DNA of 64,000 bases from positions 124,001-188,000 of the forward strand of contig JARKPR010000085.1 in NCBI GenBank assembly GCA_029975165.1, given 5' to 3'. Of the stretch, positions 1 through 8,809 are shown piece by piece. A program made the position numbers and the translations under genes. Under the pieces are notes generated by a model. It saw only the letters and a program-made list of their open reading frames with translations, searched no databases and was not told the origin of the DNA. Position 1 is the first letter of the stretch. Each line of letters begins with the position of its first letter. The stretch is from Selenomonadales bacterium (lineage in GTDB: Bacteria > Bacillota > Negativicutes > Sporomusales > UBA7701).

Positions 1-336
1 AACGGCACCGAGCTCGGCGGCGGCAGCATCCGTATCTTCCAGCGCGAGCTGCAGGAGAAGGTGCTGAAGGCCATCGGCCTGTCGACCGAGGAAGCGGGCG
101 AGCAGTTCGGCTTCCTGCTGGAGGCGTTCGAGTACGGCACCCCGCCCCACGGCGGCATCGCTTTCGGCCTCGACCGGATGGTGATGCTCATGGCCGGGCG
201 GCCGTCGATCCGCGACGTCATCGCCTTCCCGAAGACGCAGAGCGCCACCGACCTGATGGCCCAGGCGCCGTCGGCGGTTTCGCCCCGGCAGCTCAAAGAA
301 CTGTACGTTAAACTGGATTTAGTGCCCAAAAAGTAA
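1..336 (+). CDS. aspS: Aspartyl-tRNA synthetase, C-terminal part (5' truncated by window edge)
   Basis: The reading frame is open from base 1 and ends at a TAA at 334-336, giving the last 111 residues of a class II aminoacyl-tRNA synthetase. The class II motif 3 is visible as GGIAFGLDR at about residues 51-59 of the fragment, preceded by the family-typical [10 protein letters not shown] and followed by [14 protein letters not shown], which is characteristic of bacterial-type AspRS. The enzyme charges tRNA-Asp in the cytoplasm. The start, the anticodon-binding domain and most of the catalytic core lie outside the window. The downstream order aspS-6S RNA-rarA-iscR-iscS-mnmA matches the conserved Bacillota arrangement, which supports the call. 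Confidence 0.96.
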   Translation, partial: NGTELGGGSIRIFQRELQEKVLKAIGLSTEEAGEQFGFLLEAFEYGTPPHGGIAFGLDRMVMLMAGRPSIRDVIAFPKTQSATDLMAQAPSAVSPRQLKELYVKLDLVPKK

Positions 337-496
337 CTGTGCGGCGGCCCGGGAATGCAGGCGCGGCGCGGCTTAGGCCAACCACGCGCTGGCAGAAAAT
401 CCCGGCCGCCTTTTCCTTGCTTTTCACCAGCAAGTTTGCTAATATTAAAGACGGAACAGGGGATAACGGAAAAATCAAATAATTTGCGCGGTTAAT

Positions 497-676
497 AAAC
501 CCTGCTGTGTGCGTGAGATGCCGATGTTTTGAGCCAACACATTTACAGCGGGAGCCCGGACTCTGATTGTGGCGTGTATGCCCTGGTTCGTTTTGGGGAC
601 ACATAAAGCAGTCAGGAGGGCACCCACCTGCCTGGGGCAGGTTCAAAACAAGGGCGATACGGCATGGTGGGGCTTA
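497..676 (+). ncRNA. ssrS: 6S RNA (SsrS/BsrA type), regulator of RNA polymerase
   Basis: The spacer folds as a 6S RNA. An 11-bp closing stem with wobbles pairs 500-510 with 662-672. A second stem pairs GTTTTGAG (526-533) with TTCAAAAC (642-649). The 3' side of the central bubble carries the small hairpin CCTGCC-tgg-GGCAGG (627-641) that is typical of the family, and an apical arm closes over GCCC...CTGA with TCAG...GGGC. 6S RNA mimics an open promoter and sequesters housekeeping-sigma RNA polymerase. The position between aspS and rarA is the same as bsrA in Bacillus. The 5' end is estimated from the stem; no clear promoter box was found. Confidence 0.88.
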
Positions 677-684
677 TTATTTGT

Positions 685-717
685 GGCCGGCACGTAAAGG
701 TGCGGGCTTTTTGTTTT
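685..717 (+). terminator. Intrinsic terminator of 6S RNA
   Basis: An imperfect hairpin GGCCgGCAC-gtaaag-GTGCgGGCT is followed by CTTTTTGTTTT. It lies just downstream of the closing stem of the 6S RNA and before the ltaE ribosome binding site. Confidence 0.65.
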
Positions 718-792
718 GCCCTCATAGGAATTTCCCCGTCCGGCCAGAATTACTATAAATTAACGGCTGATAAAAACGATGTAGGAGTGGGT

Positions 793-1839
<1,047 letters not shown>

Positions 1840-1855
1840 AAGAGGGACAAGCCGC

Positions 1856-3169
1856 ATGAGCCTTTTTGATGAAGAACCGGCTGCCGGCCCGGCGCTGCCG
1901 CAGCCGCTGGCGGTGCGGATGCGGCCGGCGACGCTGGCGGAGTTCGTCGGCCAGGCCGATCTCATCGCCCCCGGCCGCTTCCTCCGCCGCATGATCGACG
2001 CCGATACCGTGCCGTCGATGATCCTGTTCGGGCCGCCGGGGACGGGCAAAACCACCCTCTCCCATATCATCGCCCGCGAGACCGACGCCCAGTTCGAGCA
2101 GCTCAACGCCGTATCCGCGGGAGTGGCCGACATCCGCCGCATCATCGACGCCGCTCAGAAACGCCTGCGGCTGCAGCGCCGGCGGACCATCCTCTTCATC
2201 GATGAGATCCACCGTTTCTCCAAGTCGCAGCAGGATGTGCTGCTGCCGTTCGTGGAGAACGGCACGGTCGTCCTCATCGGCGCCACGACCGAAAATCCTT
2301 ATTTCGAGGTGAATTCGCCGCTGCTGTCGCGGGCCCGGGTGTTCCGGCTGCTGCCGCTCGGCCAGGGCGAGGTGGCCGGTATCCTGGCCTCCGCCCTGGC
2401 GGACAAGGAGCGCGGCCTGGGGGCTATGGGGCTCGAATGCGAGCCGGCCGTGCTGACGGCCATCGCCGACGTGGCCGGCGGCGACGCGCGCGTGGCGCTC
2501 AATCTTTTGGAGCAGGCGGCGGCGATGGTGGATCCCGGCGGGCCGCAGGCGATAACGCTCGAGCTGCTGCGCGCCATCGCCGGCGAACGGGTCATCGGCT
2601 ACGACAAGAAGGGCGATACCCACTATGACGTGGCGTCGGCGTTCATCAAGAGCATGCGCGGCTCCGACCCGGACGCCGCCCTCCATTACCTCGCCCGCAT
2701 GCTGGAGGCCGGCGAGGACGTGAAATTCATCGCCCGCCGGATCGTCATCTGCGCCGCCGAGGATGTCGGCAACGCCGACCCCCAGGCCCTGCTGGTGGCG
2801 ACGGCGGCCATGCACGCCGTGCAGTTCATCGGCCTGCCCGAGGCCCGCATCCCGCTCGCCCAGGCGGTGATATACGTGGCCGCCGCCCCGAAGAGCAACG
2901 CCGCCTATATGGGCGTCGACCAAGCCATGGCCGACGTGCGCGAGAAGGACGTCGGCCGGGTGCCGGTGCATCTGCGCGACTCTAACTACAAAGGCGCCAA
3001 ACAGTGGGGCTACGGCAAGGATTACAAATACCCCCACAACTTCCCCGGCGCTTACATACCCCAGCAGTACCTGCCCGACGAACTCGAAGGCGCGATCTAT
3101 TACCGGCCGGGCGACCGGGGGTTCGAGGCCGAGATCGCCCGCCGGCTGCGCGAAAAAAGCCGGAAATGA
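1856..3169 (+). CDS. rarA: Replication-associated recombination ATPase RarA/MgsA
   Basis: A 437-residue AAA+ ATPase of the clamp-loader-like RarA/WRNIP1 family. The Walker A motif GPPGTGKTT is at about residues 58-66 and Walker [10 protein letters not shown] follows. GATTENP resembles sensor 1, and the C-terminal MgsA-type tetramerisation region includes [17 protein letters not shown]. RarA acts at stalled replication forks together with SSB and recombination proteins. The start ATG 1856 (protein begins MSLFDEE) has AGAGGG at 1841-1846; the upstream in-frame extension to 1790 overlaps ltaE and is not conserved in the family. A terminator follows at 3192. Confidence 0.95.
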   Translation: MSLFDEEPAAGPALPQPLAVRMRPATLAEFVGQADLIAPGRFLRRMIDADTVPSMILFGPPGTGKTTLSHIIARETDAQFEQLNAVSAGVADIRRIIDAAQKRLRLQRRRTILFIDEIHRFSKSQQDVLLPFVENGTVVLIGATTENPYFEVNSPLLSRARVFRLLPLGQGEVAGILASALADKERGLGAMGLECEPAVLTAIADVAGGDARVALNLLEQAAAMVDPGGPQAITLELLRAIAGERVIGYDKKGDTHYDVASAFIKSMRGSDPDAALHYLARMLEAGEDVKFIARRIVICAAEDVGNADPQALLVATAAMHAVQFIGLPEARIPLAQAVIYVAAAPKSNAAYMGVDQAMADVREKDVGRVPVHLRDSNYKGAKQWGYGKDYKYPHNFPGAYIPQQYLPDELEGAIYYRPGDRGFEAEIARRLREKSRK

Positions 3170-3191
3170 TGTGGCGACACAGGCTGTAAAC

Positions 3192-3222
3192 CCGCTGCCG
3201 GGCCGGCGGCGGCTCTTTTTTT
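3192..3222 (+). terminator. Intrinsic terminator after rarA
   Basis: A 9-bp stem CCGCTGCCG / CGGCGGCGG with a 3-base loop is followed by CTCTTTTTTT. Confidence 0.8.
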
Positions 3223-3273
3223 CGCCCCCGGCATAATGCCGAGTTGCCGGGTCAAAAATAATAGGGCGGCATC

Positions 3274-3302
3274 TTTACAATCGGCCCGTTTTTTGGTATA
3301 TT
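3274..3302 (+). promoter_or_regulatory. Sigma-A promoter of the iscR-iscS-iscU-mnmA operon
   Basis: TTTACA at 3274-3279 and TATATT at 3297-3302 are separated by 17 bases, so transcription would start near 3309. The candidate IscR operator lies immediately downstream. Confidence 0.7.
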
Positions 3303-3315
3303 TTAAACATAATAA

Positions 3316-3336
3316 TTCCTATCGCATTACTCGGAA
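3316..3336 (+). promoter_or_regulatory. Candidate IscR/Rrf2 operator (imperfect inverted repeat)
   Basis: TTCCTA and a GGAA-ended right half form an imperfect dyad around a central CGCATTAC, just after the predicted transcription start and before the iscR start. The position suits autoregulation by the Rrf2 protein encoded next. The assignment rests on symmetry and position only; the sequence does not match the E. coli IscR sites closely. Confidence 0.35.
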
Positions 3337-3350
3337 AAGCGGGTGATAAA

Positions 3351-3773
3351 GTGAAGTTGTCCACCAAGGGCCGTTATGGCGTTTCCGCCATGTACGACCT
3401 GGCCGTCCACCACGGGCAGGGACCGATTTCCCTCAAGAGCGTGGCGTTGCGCCAAGGGATTTCCGAGCATTATCTCGAACAACTTATGGGCACGTTGCGC
3501 AAGGCGGGCTATGTCAAGAGCGTGCGCGGCGCCCAGGGCGGCTACACGCTCACCAGGCAGCCGGCCGAAATAACGGTCGGCGACATCATCCGGATCATGG
3601 AGGGGCCGACGGCGCCGGTGGACTGTCTGCTGGCCGACGCCGAGAACAACAAGTACTGCGTGCGGGCCGGACACTGCGTGACGAGGGGCGTGTGGGCCAA
3701 GGTGCGCGACAGCATCGATGCCGTGCTTGACTCGATCACCCTCGCCGACCTCGCGAAAGAAGACAAATCATAG
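3351..3773 (+). CDS. iscR: Rrf2-family Fe-S regulator, IscR-like
   Basis: A 140-residue Rrf2-family transcription factor. An N-terminal winged helix (about residues 1-70, with the KGRYGVSAMYDLA start and RGAQGGYTL wing) is followed by a dimerisation helix and a three-cysteine segment, Cys92, Cys103 and Cys109, with His108 next to it. This spacing can hold an Fe-S cluster as in IscR, whereas CymR, its positional counterpart in Bacillus, lacks these cysteines. The gene leads the iscS-iscU-mnmA operon, so it probably controls Fe-S assembly in response to cluster demand. Start is GTG 3351 after GGGTGAT. The iscS start is 10 bases downstream. Confidence 0.88.
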   Translation: MKLSTKGRYGVSAMYDLAVHHGQGPISLKSVALRQGISEHYLEQLMGTLRKAGYVKSVRGAQGGYTLTRQPAEITVGDIIRIMEGPTAPVDCLLADAENNKYCVRAGHCVTRGVWAKVRDSIDAVLDSITLADLAKEDKS

Positions 3774-3783
3774 GAGTGAGAGC

Positions 3784-4992
3784 ATGAAACGCATTTACTT
3801 CGACCATTCGGCAACAACCCCCGTCGATAAGGAAGCGGCAGCGGCGGCGCTGGAATACATGACCGAGAAGTTCGGCAACGCTTCCAGTATCCACAGCTTC
3901 GGCCGCGAAGCCCGCAAAGCGGTGGACGAGGCGCGGGAAAAGGTGGCCGCCCTGATCGGCGCGACGCCCAACGAGATCTTTTTCACCAGCGGCGGCACCG
4001 AGGGCGACAACCTGGCCATCAAAGGGGTGGCCTTCGCCAACCGCAAGAAGGGCAACCATATCATCACCTCGGCGGTCGAGCACCACGCCGTCCTCCATAC
4101 CTGCGAATACCTCGAAAAACACGGCTTCACCGTTACTTACCTGCCGGTCGACGAGTACGGCATGGTCCGCCTGGAGGATCTGAAGAACGCCATCACCGAC
4201 AAGACCATCCTCATCACCATCATGCTGGCCAACAACGAGGTCGGCACCATTCAGCCGGTGCGGGAGATCGGCCGCCTCGCCCGCGAAAAGGGCATCTATT
4301 TCCACACCGACGCCGTGCAGGCGGTCGGCAATTACCCCATCAACGTGCAGGAGATGAACATCGACCTGCTCACCATGTCGGGGCACAAGTTCCACGCCCC
4401 CAAAGGCATCGGCGCCCTTTACATCAGGCGCGGCGCCCGGATCGAGGCCCTGCAGCACGGCGGCGCCCACGAGCGCAACATGCGGGCCGGCACCGAGAAC
4501 GTGCCCGGCATCGTCGGCCTCGGCAAGGCGGCCGAGATCGCCAAGCGGGATATGGACAAGAAGGTCGCCTATCTTGCCCAGCTCAGGGACAAGATTATCA
4601 GCGAGATCATGGCGAAGATTCCCCACGTCAAGCTCAACGGCCATCCTACCGAGCGCCTGCCGGGCAATGTCAACATCAGTTTCCTGTATCTCGAAGGGGA
4701 GTCGCTGCTCTTGAACCTGGACCTCAAAGGCATCGCCGCCTCCAGCGGCTCGGCCTGCACTTCCGGCTCGCTCGATCCCTCCCACGTCCTGCTGGCGATG
4801 GGCCTCACGCACGAGGTGGCCCACGGCTCGCTGCGGGTCACTCTGGGGCGGGACAACACCATGGAAGACGTGAACTACTTCCTCGAAGTACTGCCGGAAA
4901 TCATCGACCGCCTGCGGTCGATGTCGCCGCTGTTCGGCGAGAGCGCCCACACCGTCGTATCCAATCCGTGCAGCGAATGTCACGTGCATTAA
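3784..4992 (+). CDS. iscS: Cysteine desulfurase IscS/NifS
   Basis: A 402-residue fold-type I PLP enzyme that removes sulfur from L-cysteine as a persulfide for Fe-S clusters and tRNA thiolation. It starts YFDHSATTPVD, carries SGGTEGDN, the PLP lysine in SGHKFHAPKG (Lys202) and the mobile-loop catalytic cysteine in SSGSACTSG (Cys325), as in the IscS/NifS class I group. The C-terminus ends CSECHVH, a short Cys/His tail that might help deliver sulfur. ATG 3784 has GGAG at 3772-3775; the longer frame from 3718 is an overlap into iscR. It is followed by its scaffold iscU and by mnmA, both of which use the persulfide. Confidence 0.96.
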   Translation: MKRIYFDHSATTPVDKEAAAAALEYMTEKFGNASSIHSFGREARKAVDEAREKVAALIGATPNEIFFTSGGTEGDNLAIKGVAFANRKKGNHIITSAVEHHAVLHTCEYLEKHGFTVTYLPVDEYGMVRLEDLKNAITDKTILITIMLANNEVGTIQPVREIGRLAREKGIYFHTDAVQAVGNYPINVQEMNIDLLTMSGHKFHAPKGIGALYIRRGARIEALQHGGAHERNMRAGTENVPGIVGLGKAAEIAKRDMDKKVAYLAQLRDKIISEIMAKIPHVKLNGHPTERLPGNVNISFLYLEGESLLLNLDLKGIAASSGSACTSGSLDPSHVLLAMGLTHEVAHGSLRVTLGRDNTMEDVNYFLEVLPEIIDRLRSMSPLFGESAHTVVSNPCSECHVH

Positions 4993-5017
4993 TCGACCAG
5001 GATAGGGGAGAAAATAA

Positions 5018-5392
5018 ATGTATACGGAAAAAGTGATGGACCATTTCTCCAACCCGCGCAATGTCGGCGAGATCAAGGACGCCAACGGCATCGGCGAGGT
5101 CGGTAACGCCAAATGCGGCGATATCATGCGCATCTACCTGAAAGTGGACGAGAACGACGTCATCACCGACGTCAAGTTCAAGACCTTCGGCTGCGGAGCG
5201 GCGATCGCCACCAGCAGCATGGTTACCGAGATGGTGAAGGGCAAGAAGCTCGACGAGGCGCTGACGATCTCCAACCAGGCCGTGGCCGAGGCCCTCGGCG
5301 GCCTGCCGCCGGTCAAGATGCACTGTTCGAACTTGGCCGCCGACGCGCTGCACGAAGCCATCAAGGATTACATCGCCAAAAAAGGAAAGTGA
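5018..5392 (+). CDS. iscU: Fe-S cluster scaffold protein IscU/NifU N-terminal type
   Basis: A 124-residue protein with the three cluster-ligand cysteines of the IscU fold: Cys33 in NAKCGD, Cys59 in FGCGAA and Cys103 in MHCSNLA. Asp35, next to the first cysteine, is also conserved. It accepts sulfur from IscS and assembles clusters for transfer to apoproteins. The length and the absence of a C-terminal thioredoxin-like Nfu domain make it the short scaffold seen in Clostridia-type isc operons. The start ATG 5018 follows a purine-rich GGGGAG. It lies 25 bases after iscS and is almost contiguous with mnmA. Confidence 0.95.
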   Translation: MYTEKVMDHFSNPRNVGEIKDANGIGEVGNAKCGDIMRIYLKVDENDVITDVKFKTFGCGAAIATSSMVTEMVKGKKLDEALTISNQAVAEALGGLPPVKMHCSNLAADALHEAIKDYIAKKGK

Positions 5393-5396
5393 TAGC

Positions 5397-6485
5397 GTGA
5401 CCGCTAAACCGAAGGTGGTCGTCGCCATGAGCGGAGGGGTGGACAGTTCTTTGACTGCCGCCCTTCTCGTGCGCCAGGGCTATGAGGTGATCGGCGCGAC
5501 GATGCAGATCTGGGACAGCGAGCGCGAGGACGCGGACGAGCGCGGCTGCTGTTCGCTGACGGCGGTCGGCGATGCCCGCCGCGTGGCCGACACGCTCGGC
5601 ATCCCCTATTATGTGCTCAACTTCCGCCAGATGTTCCAGGAGACGGTCGTCGACTATTTCATCGCCGAGTACGCCGCCGGCCGCACCCCCAACCCCTGCA
5701 TCGCCTGCAACCGCCACGTCAAGTTCGCCGGCCTGCTGCAGAAGGCGCTGGCCCTGGGGGCCGAGTACGTGGCCACCGGCCACTACGCCCGCATCGGCTA
5801 CGACGAGGGCCGAGGCCGCTATCTGCTCCGCAAGGGCGTCGACCCGGCCAAGGACCAGTCCTATGCGCTCTATCACCTCAATCAGCATACCCTGAAGCAT
5901 TTCCTCATGCCGCTGGGCGACTACACCAAGGCGGAGACGCGGCGGCTGGCGCGGGAGTTCGGCCTGGCGGTCGCCGACAAGCCCGACAGCCAGGAAATCT
6001 GCTTCGTCCCCGGCGACGACTACCAGGCTTTCCTGGCGGAAAAAGCGCCGGCCAGCCTCAAGCCGGGCGATATCGTCGATACCCGCGGCCGGGTGCTGGG
6101 CCGCCACCAGGGCCTGCCGCTCTACACCGTCGGCCAGCGCAAGGGCCTCGGCATCGCCGCCGGGCGGCCGCTGTACGTCGTGGCCCTCGACACCGGCCGC
6201 AACCGGCTCGTCGTCGGCGACGACGGCGACGTGTTCGCCAGCGGGCTCATCGCCGGCGACCTCAACCTCATCGCCTTCGACGCCCTCCCCGACCGGCTCG
6301 AGGCCACGGCCAAGATCCGCTACAGCGCCCGCGAGGCGCCGGCGGCCGTCACGCCGCTGCCCGGCGGACAAGCCAGAGTGAGCTTCTCTTCGCCCCAACG
6401 GGCCATCACTCCCGGCCAATCGGTCGTTTTCTACGCGGGCGACGTGGTCCTCGGCGGCGGGATCATCGAAAAAATTTTGTGCTAA
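5397..6485 (+). CDS. mnmA: tRNA-specific 2-thiouridylase MnmA
   Basis: A 362-residue tRNA 2-thiouridylase that installs s2U34 in tRNA-Lys, Glu and Gln using sulfur from the adjacent IscS. The PP-loop SGGVDSS is at about residues 11-17. The two catalytic cysteines lie in NPCIACN (about 101-107) and EICFVPGDDY (about 201). The C-terminal beta-barrel ends in VLGGGIIEK. It starts with GTG 5397, 4 bases after iscU and with GGAAAG upstream, so it is translationally close to the isc genes. A strong terminator closes the operon. Confidence 0.97.
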   Translation: MTAKPKVVVAMSGGVDSSLTAALLVRQGYEVIGATMQIWDSEREDADERGCCSLTAVGDARRVADTLGIPYYVLNFRQMFQETVVDYFIAEYAAGRTPNPCIACNRHVKFAGLLQKALALGAEYVATGHYARIGYDEGRGRYLLRKGVDPAKDQSYALYHLNQHTLKHFLMPLGDYTKAETRRLAREFGLAVADKPDSQEICFVPGDDYQAFLAEKAPASLKPGDIVDTRGRVLGRHQGLPLYTVGQRKGLGIAAGRPLYVVALDTGRNRLVVGDDGDVFASGLIAGDLNLIAFDALPDRLEATAKIRYSAREAPAAVTPLPGGQARVSFSSPQRAITPGQSVVFYAGDVVLGGGIIEKILC

Positions 6486-6497
6486 AAAAATGCCGTA

Positions 6498-6543
6498 AAG
6501 GCCGCGGGACAGTTCGGGCGCGAACTTTTCCGCGGCCTTTTAA
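6498..6543 (+). terminator. Terminator of the isc-mnmA operon
   Basis: AAAGGCCGCGG (6498-6507 region) pairs with CCGCGGCCTTT (6530-6540) around a large loop and is followed by a T/A-rich run. The symmetric A and T tracts could also allow termination from the opposite strand. Confidence 0.75.
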
Positions 6544-6606
6544 ATAAAAATCGCCGACATCGGCAATACTAGCAGTGACAATCTGTTTTGCGGAAAGGCT
6601 GGCTGT

Positions 6607-7131
6607 ATGCAGAAGCTGCGCCGTTTGCTCGGCCTGCCGGTGCTGGAGATCGTACACGGCACCCAGATTGGCGAAGTGCAGGAAGTGGCGCTGAACGTCG
6701 AACAGGCGACCGTCGCCGGGGTGATAATAGCCGAGCCGACGTGGTTCAGCCACGAGCGGGGCGTCGCCTTCGCCGACCTCCACAGCATCGGGCGCGACGC
6801 GGTAACGGTAAGGGACGCCGGGGCGGTGCGGGATTTTTCCGCTGTCTTGAGCGTCGCCGGCACCCACAAACTGCAAGCGCTGTGCGACAAGCAGATCTAC
6901 ACGGAGGACGGCGAATATCTCGGCATGCTCACCGATGTGGCCTGCGACCGGACGACGGGGGAGATTCGCTTCTACGAACTGTCGGACGGCTTCATAACCG
7001 ATTTTCTCAGCGGCCGGCTGGTCATGCCGCTGCCGCCGGCCCAGACGGTGGGGGACGACAGGCTGATCGTGCCGGCGTCCATGGCCAAGCTGGTGCAGGC
7101 CGCAAATCACGATCCGGGTGGTGTTGTGTAA
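6607..7131 (+). CDS. PRC-barrel domain protein
   Basis: A 174-residue protein with two PRC-barrel-like repeats. The first is at about residues 6-75 (LLGLPVLEIVHGTQIGEV) and the second at about 95-165 (KQIYTEDGEYLGMLTDV). PRC-barrels occur in photosynthetic reaction centre H subunits, RimM and many small Bacillota proteins of unknown role, including sporulation proteins such as YlmC/YmxH. No catalytic residues are visible. The start ATG 6607 follows GGAAAGG. It is directly followed, without a gap, by a zinc-ribbon protein and then a YtxH-like protein, and the three probably form one small operon of unknown function. Confidence 0.8.
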   Translation: MQKLRRLLGLPVLEIVHGTQIGEVQEVALNVEQATVAGVIIAEPTWFSHERGVAFADLHSIGRDAVTVRDAGAVRDFSAVLSVAGTHKLQALCDKQIYTEDGEYLGMLTDVACDRTTGEIRFYELSDGFITDFLSGRLVMPLPPAQTVGDDRLIVPASMAKLVQAANHDPGGVV

Positions 7132-7371
7132 ATGGTGACTTGCCCTGTGTGCGCCAAGCGCGCGATTGGCAAAGTCGGGGCTGACCAGTACTATTGCTGG
7201 GACTGTTGCGTGGAATTCGTCGTACGCGGTCCACGGGTGACGATCTTCAATGTCGAACCTGACGGCAGTCTGACACTGTACGCCGACCCCTTGGCCGGGG
7301 GCGTAAATTTGGCGATGCAAGAGGGGGGTTATGATGCGCAGCAAATTCATGCAGGGGTTAATTTGGGGTAG
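7132..7371 (+). CDS. Small zinc-ribbon-like protein, function unknown
   Basis: A 79-residue protein with CPVC at residues 4-7 and CWDCC near residues 22-26, a spacing suited to one zinc site. The rest is a short beta-rich segment. The ATG is placed directly after the TAA of the PRC-barrel gene, so translational coupling is likely. The 3' end overlaps the next gene by 41 bases in another frame. No family assignment can be made beyond a zinc-ribbon-type small protein. Confidence 0.7.
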   Translation: MVTCPVCAKRAIGKVGADQYYCWDCCVEFVVRGPRVTIFNVEPDGSLTLYADPLAGGVNLAMQEGGYDAQQIHAGVNLG

Positions 7372-7531
7372 CGTTGTCGGTACGGTAATCGGCGCTGTTG
7401 TGAGTCCCATGCTGCGGCCGCAGAGGAAACCGCTGATCGAACGGGGCGCCGAAGCTCTGGAGCATACGACACGGGACTTGATGCGGGAAGCCCGCCGGGC
7501 CAGGAAAAGGATTATGAAGAAGCTTGACTGA
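7331..7531 (+). CDS. YtxH-like small membrane protein
   Basis: A 66-residue protein with one N-terminal glycine-rich transmembrane segment (about residues 8-27, GLIWGSVVGTVIGAVVSPML) and a basic, amphipathic helical tail (EARRARKRIMKKLD). This is the organisation of YtxH/DUF3792-like gas-vesicle-like small proteins of Bacillota. GAGGGGGG at 7321-7328 precedes the tandem ATGs at 7331 and 7334. It overlaps the zinc-ribbon gene by 41 bases, which suggests coupled expression. Confidence 0.7.
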   Translation: MMRSKFMQGLIWGSVVGTVIGAVVSPMLRPQRKPLIERGAEALEHTTRDLMREARRARKRIMKKLD

Positions 7532-7536
7532 AAGGG

Positions 7537-7562
7537 AAGGGGAGACCGCCGGGTCTCCCCTT
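7537..7562 (+). terminator. Strong hairpin, probable terminator
   Basis: AAGGGGAGACC pairs perfectly with GGTCTCCCCTT around GCCG. The T tract is short, so read-through into the AI-2E permease gene is possible. Confidence 0.55.
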
Positions 7563-7578
7563 CGCCGTAAGGTGAGGT

Positions 7579-8607
7579 ATGATGATCATTACGCGGAAAA
7601 CGGTCCGGTCCGTGCTGCTGGCCGCCGCCGCTCTGCTGGGCGCCTATTTCCTCTGGCGGGTGCGCGGCGGCCTTTACCCGTTCGTCATCGCCTTTTTTTT
7701 GGCGTATGTGCTCAATCCGGCGGTCGACTGGCTCGAACGCAAGGGGCTCAGGCGGGTGTGGGCCATCGCCTGCCTTTACGTCGTGCTGTTCGCGTGCGTA
7801 TTCGTCGCCGGCAGCCGCCTCATCCCGCTCCTGGTCCGCGAGCTCGAAAGCTTCGGCCAGGAGTTGCCGCTGATGACGGCCAAGAGCCAGGAGCTCATCG
7901 ACATCCTGCAACGGCAGTACCAGAATTCCACCCTGCCGCATTCGCTGCGCGTCGCCCTCGACAGCGGCCTCGTCTCCCTCCAGGAGTCGGTGCAGGCCTT
8001 AGCCGCCGCCGCCGTCGCCGGTATCATCCACATCCTCGCCCATTTCATCGGCCTGGCGATCAGCCCGATCCTGGCCTTTTACCTGCTCCACGACTGGCAC
8101 GGGCTCGGCGCCGCCGCCCTGCGGACCTTGCCGGCCCGCTGGCGCCACGAGACCGTCCTCGTCCTCCGCGACGTCGACAAGGTGCTGTCCGGGGTAATCC
8201 GCGGCCAGGTGGCGGTGGCCGTCATCGTCGGTATCCTCGTCAGCACCGGGCTGTACTTCCTCGACGTCCGCTACGCCCTCATCATCGGCATCCTCGCCGG
8301 CGCGCTTGACGTCATCCCCTACTTCGGCGCCTTCATCGGCGCCACGCCGGCCGTGACCGTGGCCCTGCTGACGTCGCCCTGGCTGGCTATCAAGGTGGCC
8401 CTGCTGTTCTTCGTCATCCATCAGCTCGAAGGGACGATCATCGGCCCGAAGATCCTCGGCGACAACGTCGGCCTCCACCCCCTGGCCGTCATCTTCTTCT
8501 TGTTCGTCGGCGAAGAGCTCGGCGGCCTTGTCGGCATGCTGCTGGGCGTGCCGGCGGCGGCGGTGGCGAAGGTGCTGCTCAGCCACCTGCTGCGAATCAT
8601 GATATGA
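7579..8607 (+). CDS. AI-2E family transporter (YrrI/PerM-like permease)
   Basis: A 342-residue polytopic membrane protein of the AI-2E/UPF0118 family. Hydrophobic segments lie near residues 10-65. A soluble amphipathic region (about 75-145) follows, and then a C-terminal cluster of membrane helices contains the family motifs ALIIGILAGALDVIPYFGAFIG and HQLEGTIIGPKILGDNVGLHPLAV. Members export small molecules or ions; the substrate here is unknown. As with yrrI in Bacillus, the gene sits just upstream of alaS. The start ATG 7579 follows AAGGTGAGG. Confidence 0.9.
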   Translation: MMIITRKTVRSVLLAAAALLGAYFLWRVRGGLYPFVIAFFLAYVLNPAVDWLERKGLRRVWAIACLYVVLFACVFVAGSRLIPLLVRELESFGQELPLMTAKSQELIDILQRQYQNSTLPHSLRVALDSGLVSLQESVQALAAAAVAGIIHILAHFIGLAISPILAFYLLHDWHGLGAAALRTLPARWRHETVLVLRDVDKVLSGVIRGQVAVAVIVGILVSTGLYFLDVRYALIIGILAGALDVIPYFGAFIGATPAVTVALLTSPWLAIKVALLFFVIHQLEGTIIGPKILGDNVGLHPLAVIFFLFVGEELGGLVGMLLGVPAAAVAKVLLSHLLRIMI

Positions 8608-8742
8608 TGTCAATCATTGGCGGCAACGCAGCAATGGTTGCCTGCTGCGCAGCCGTACGAGGGAGTCACCTGTTCCTCCCGGATGCCAATTAAGTGGCCG
8701 TTTCAGTGCCTATTGACGCTCAGCGGCATCGTAGACGGTGCA

Positions 8743-8771
8743 TTGACATCGTTGTCCAAATTATGTATAAT
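8743..8771 (+). promoter_or_regulatory. Consensus sigma-A promoter of alaS
   Basis: TTGACA (8743-8748), a 17-base spacer and TATAAT (8766-8771): a full consensus promoter. The start would be near 8778, leaving a leader of only about 30 bases, so no T-box can fit between promoter and gene. The 135 bases upstream hold one small hairpin (GGCAAC/GTTGCC at 8622-8642) and nothing else recognised. Confidence 0.88.
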
Positions 8772-8809
8772 TCCAAGAGAATGTTTGCCGATTGTGGAGG
8801 TTGATAAGT

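Noticed and set aside
308-646. Minus-strand open frame and plus-strand frame (567-758) across the aspS-ltaE spacer
   Set aside because: The region folds as 6S RNA with terminator; the peptides have no conserved pattern.
8620-8655. Possible fourth copy of the palindromic repeat (GCAACGCAGCA shared, inverted)
   Set aside because: Only about 11 bases match and neither the conserved right end nor the terminal inverted repeats are present.
8608-8809. T-box leader upstream of alaS
   Set aside because: No T-box sequence is seen and the consensus promoter at 8743-8771 leaves only about 30 bases of leader. The GGCAAC/GTTGCC hairpin at 8622-8642 has no T run.
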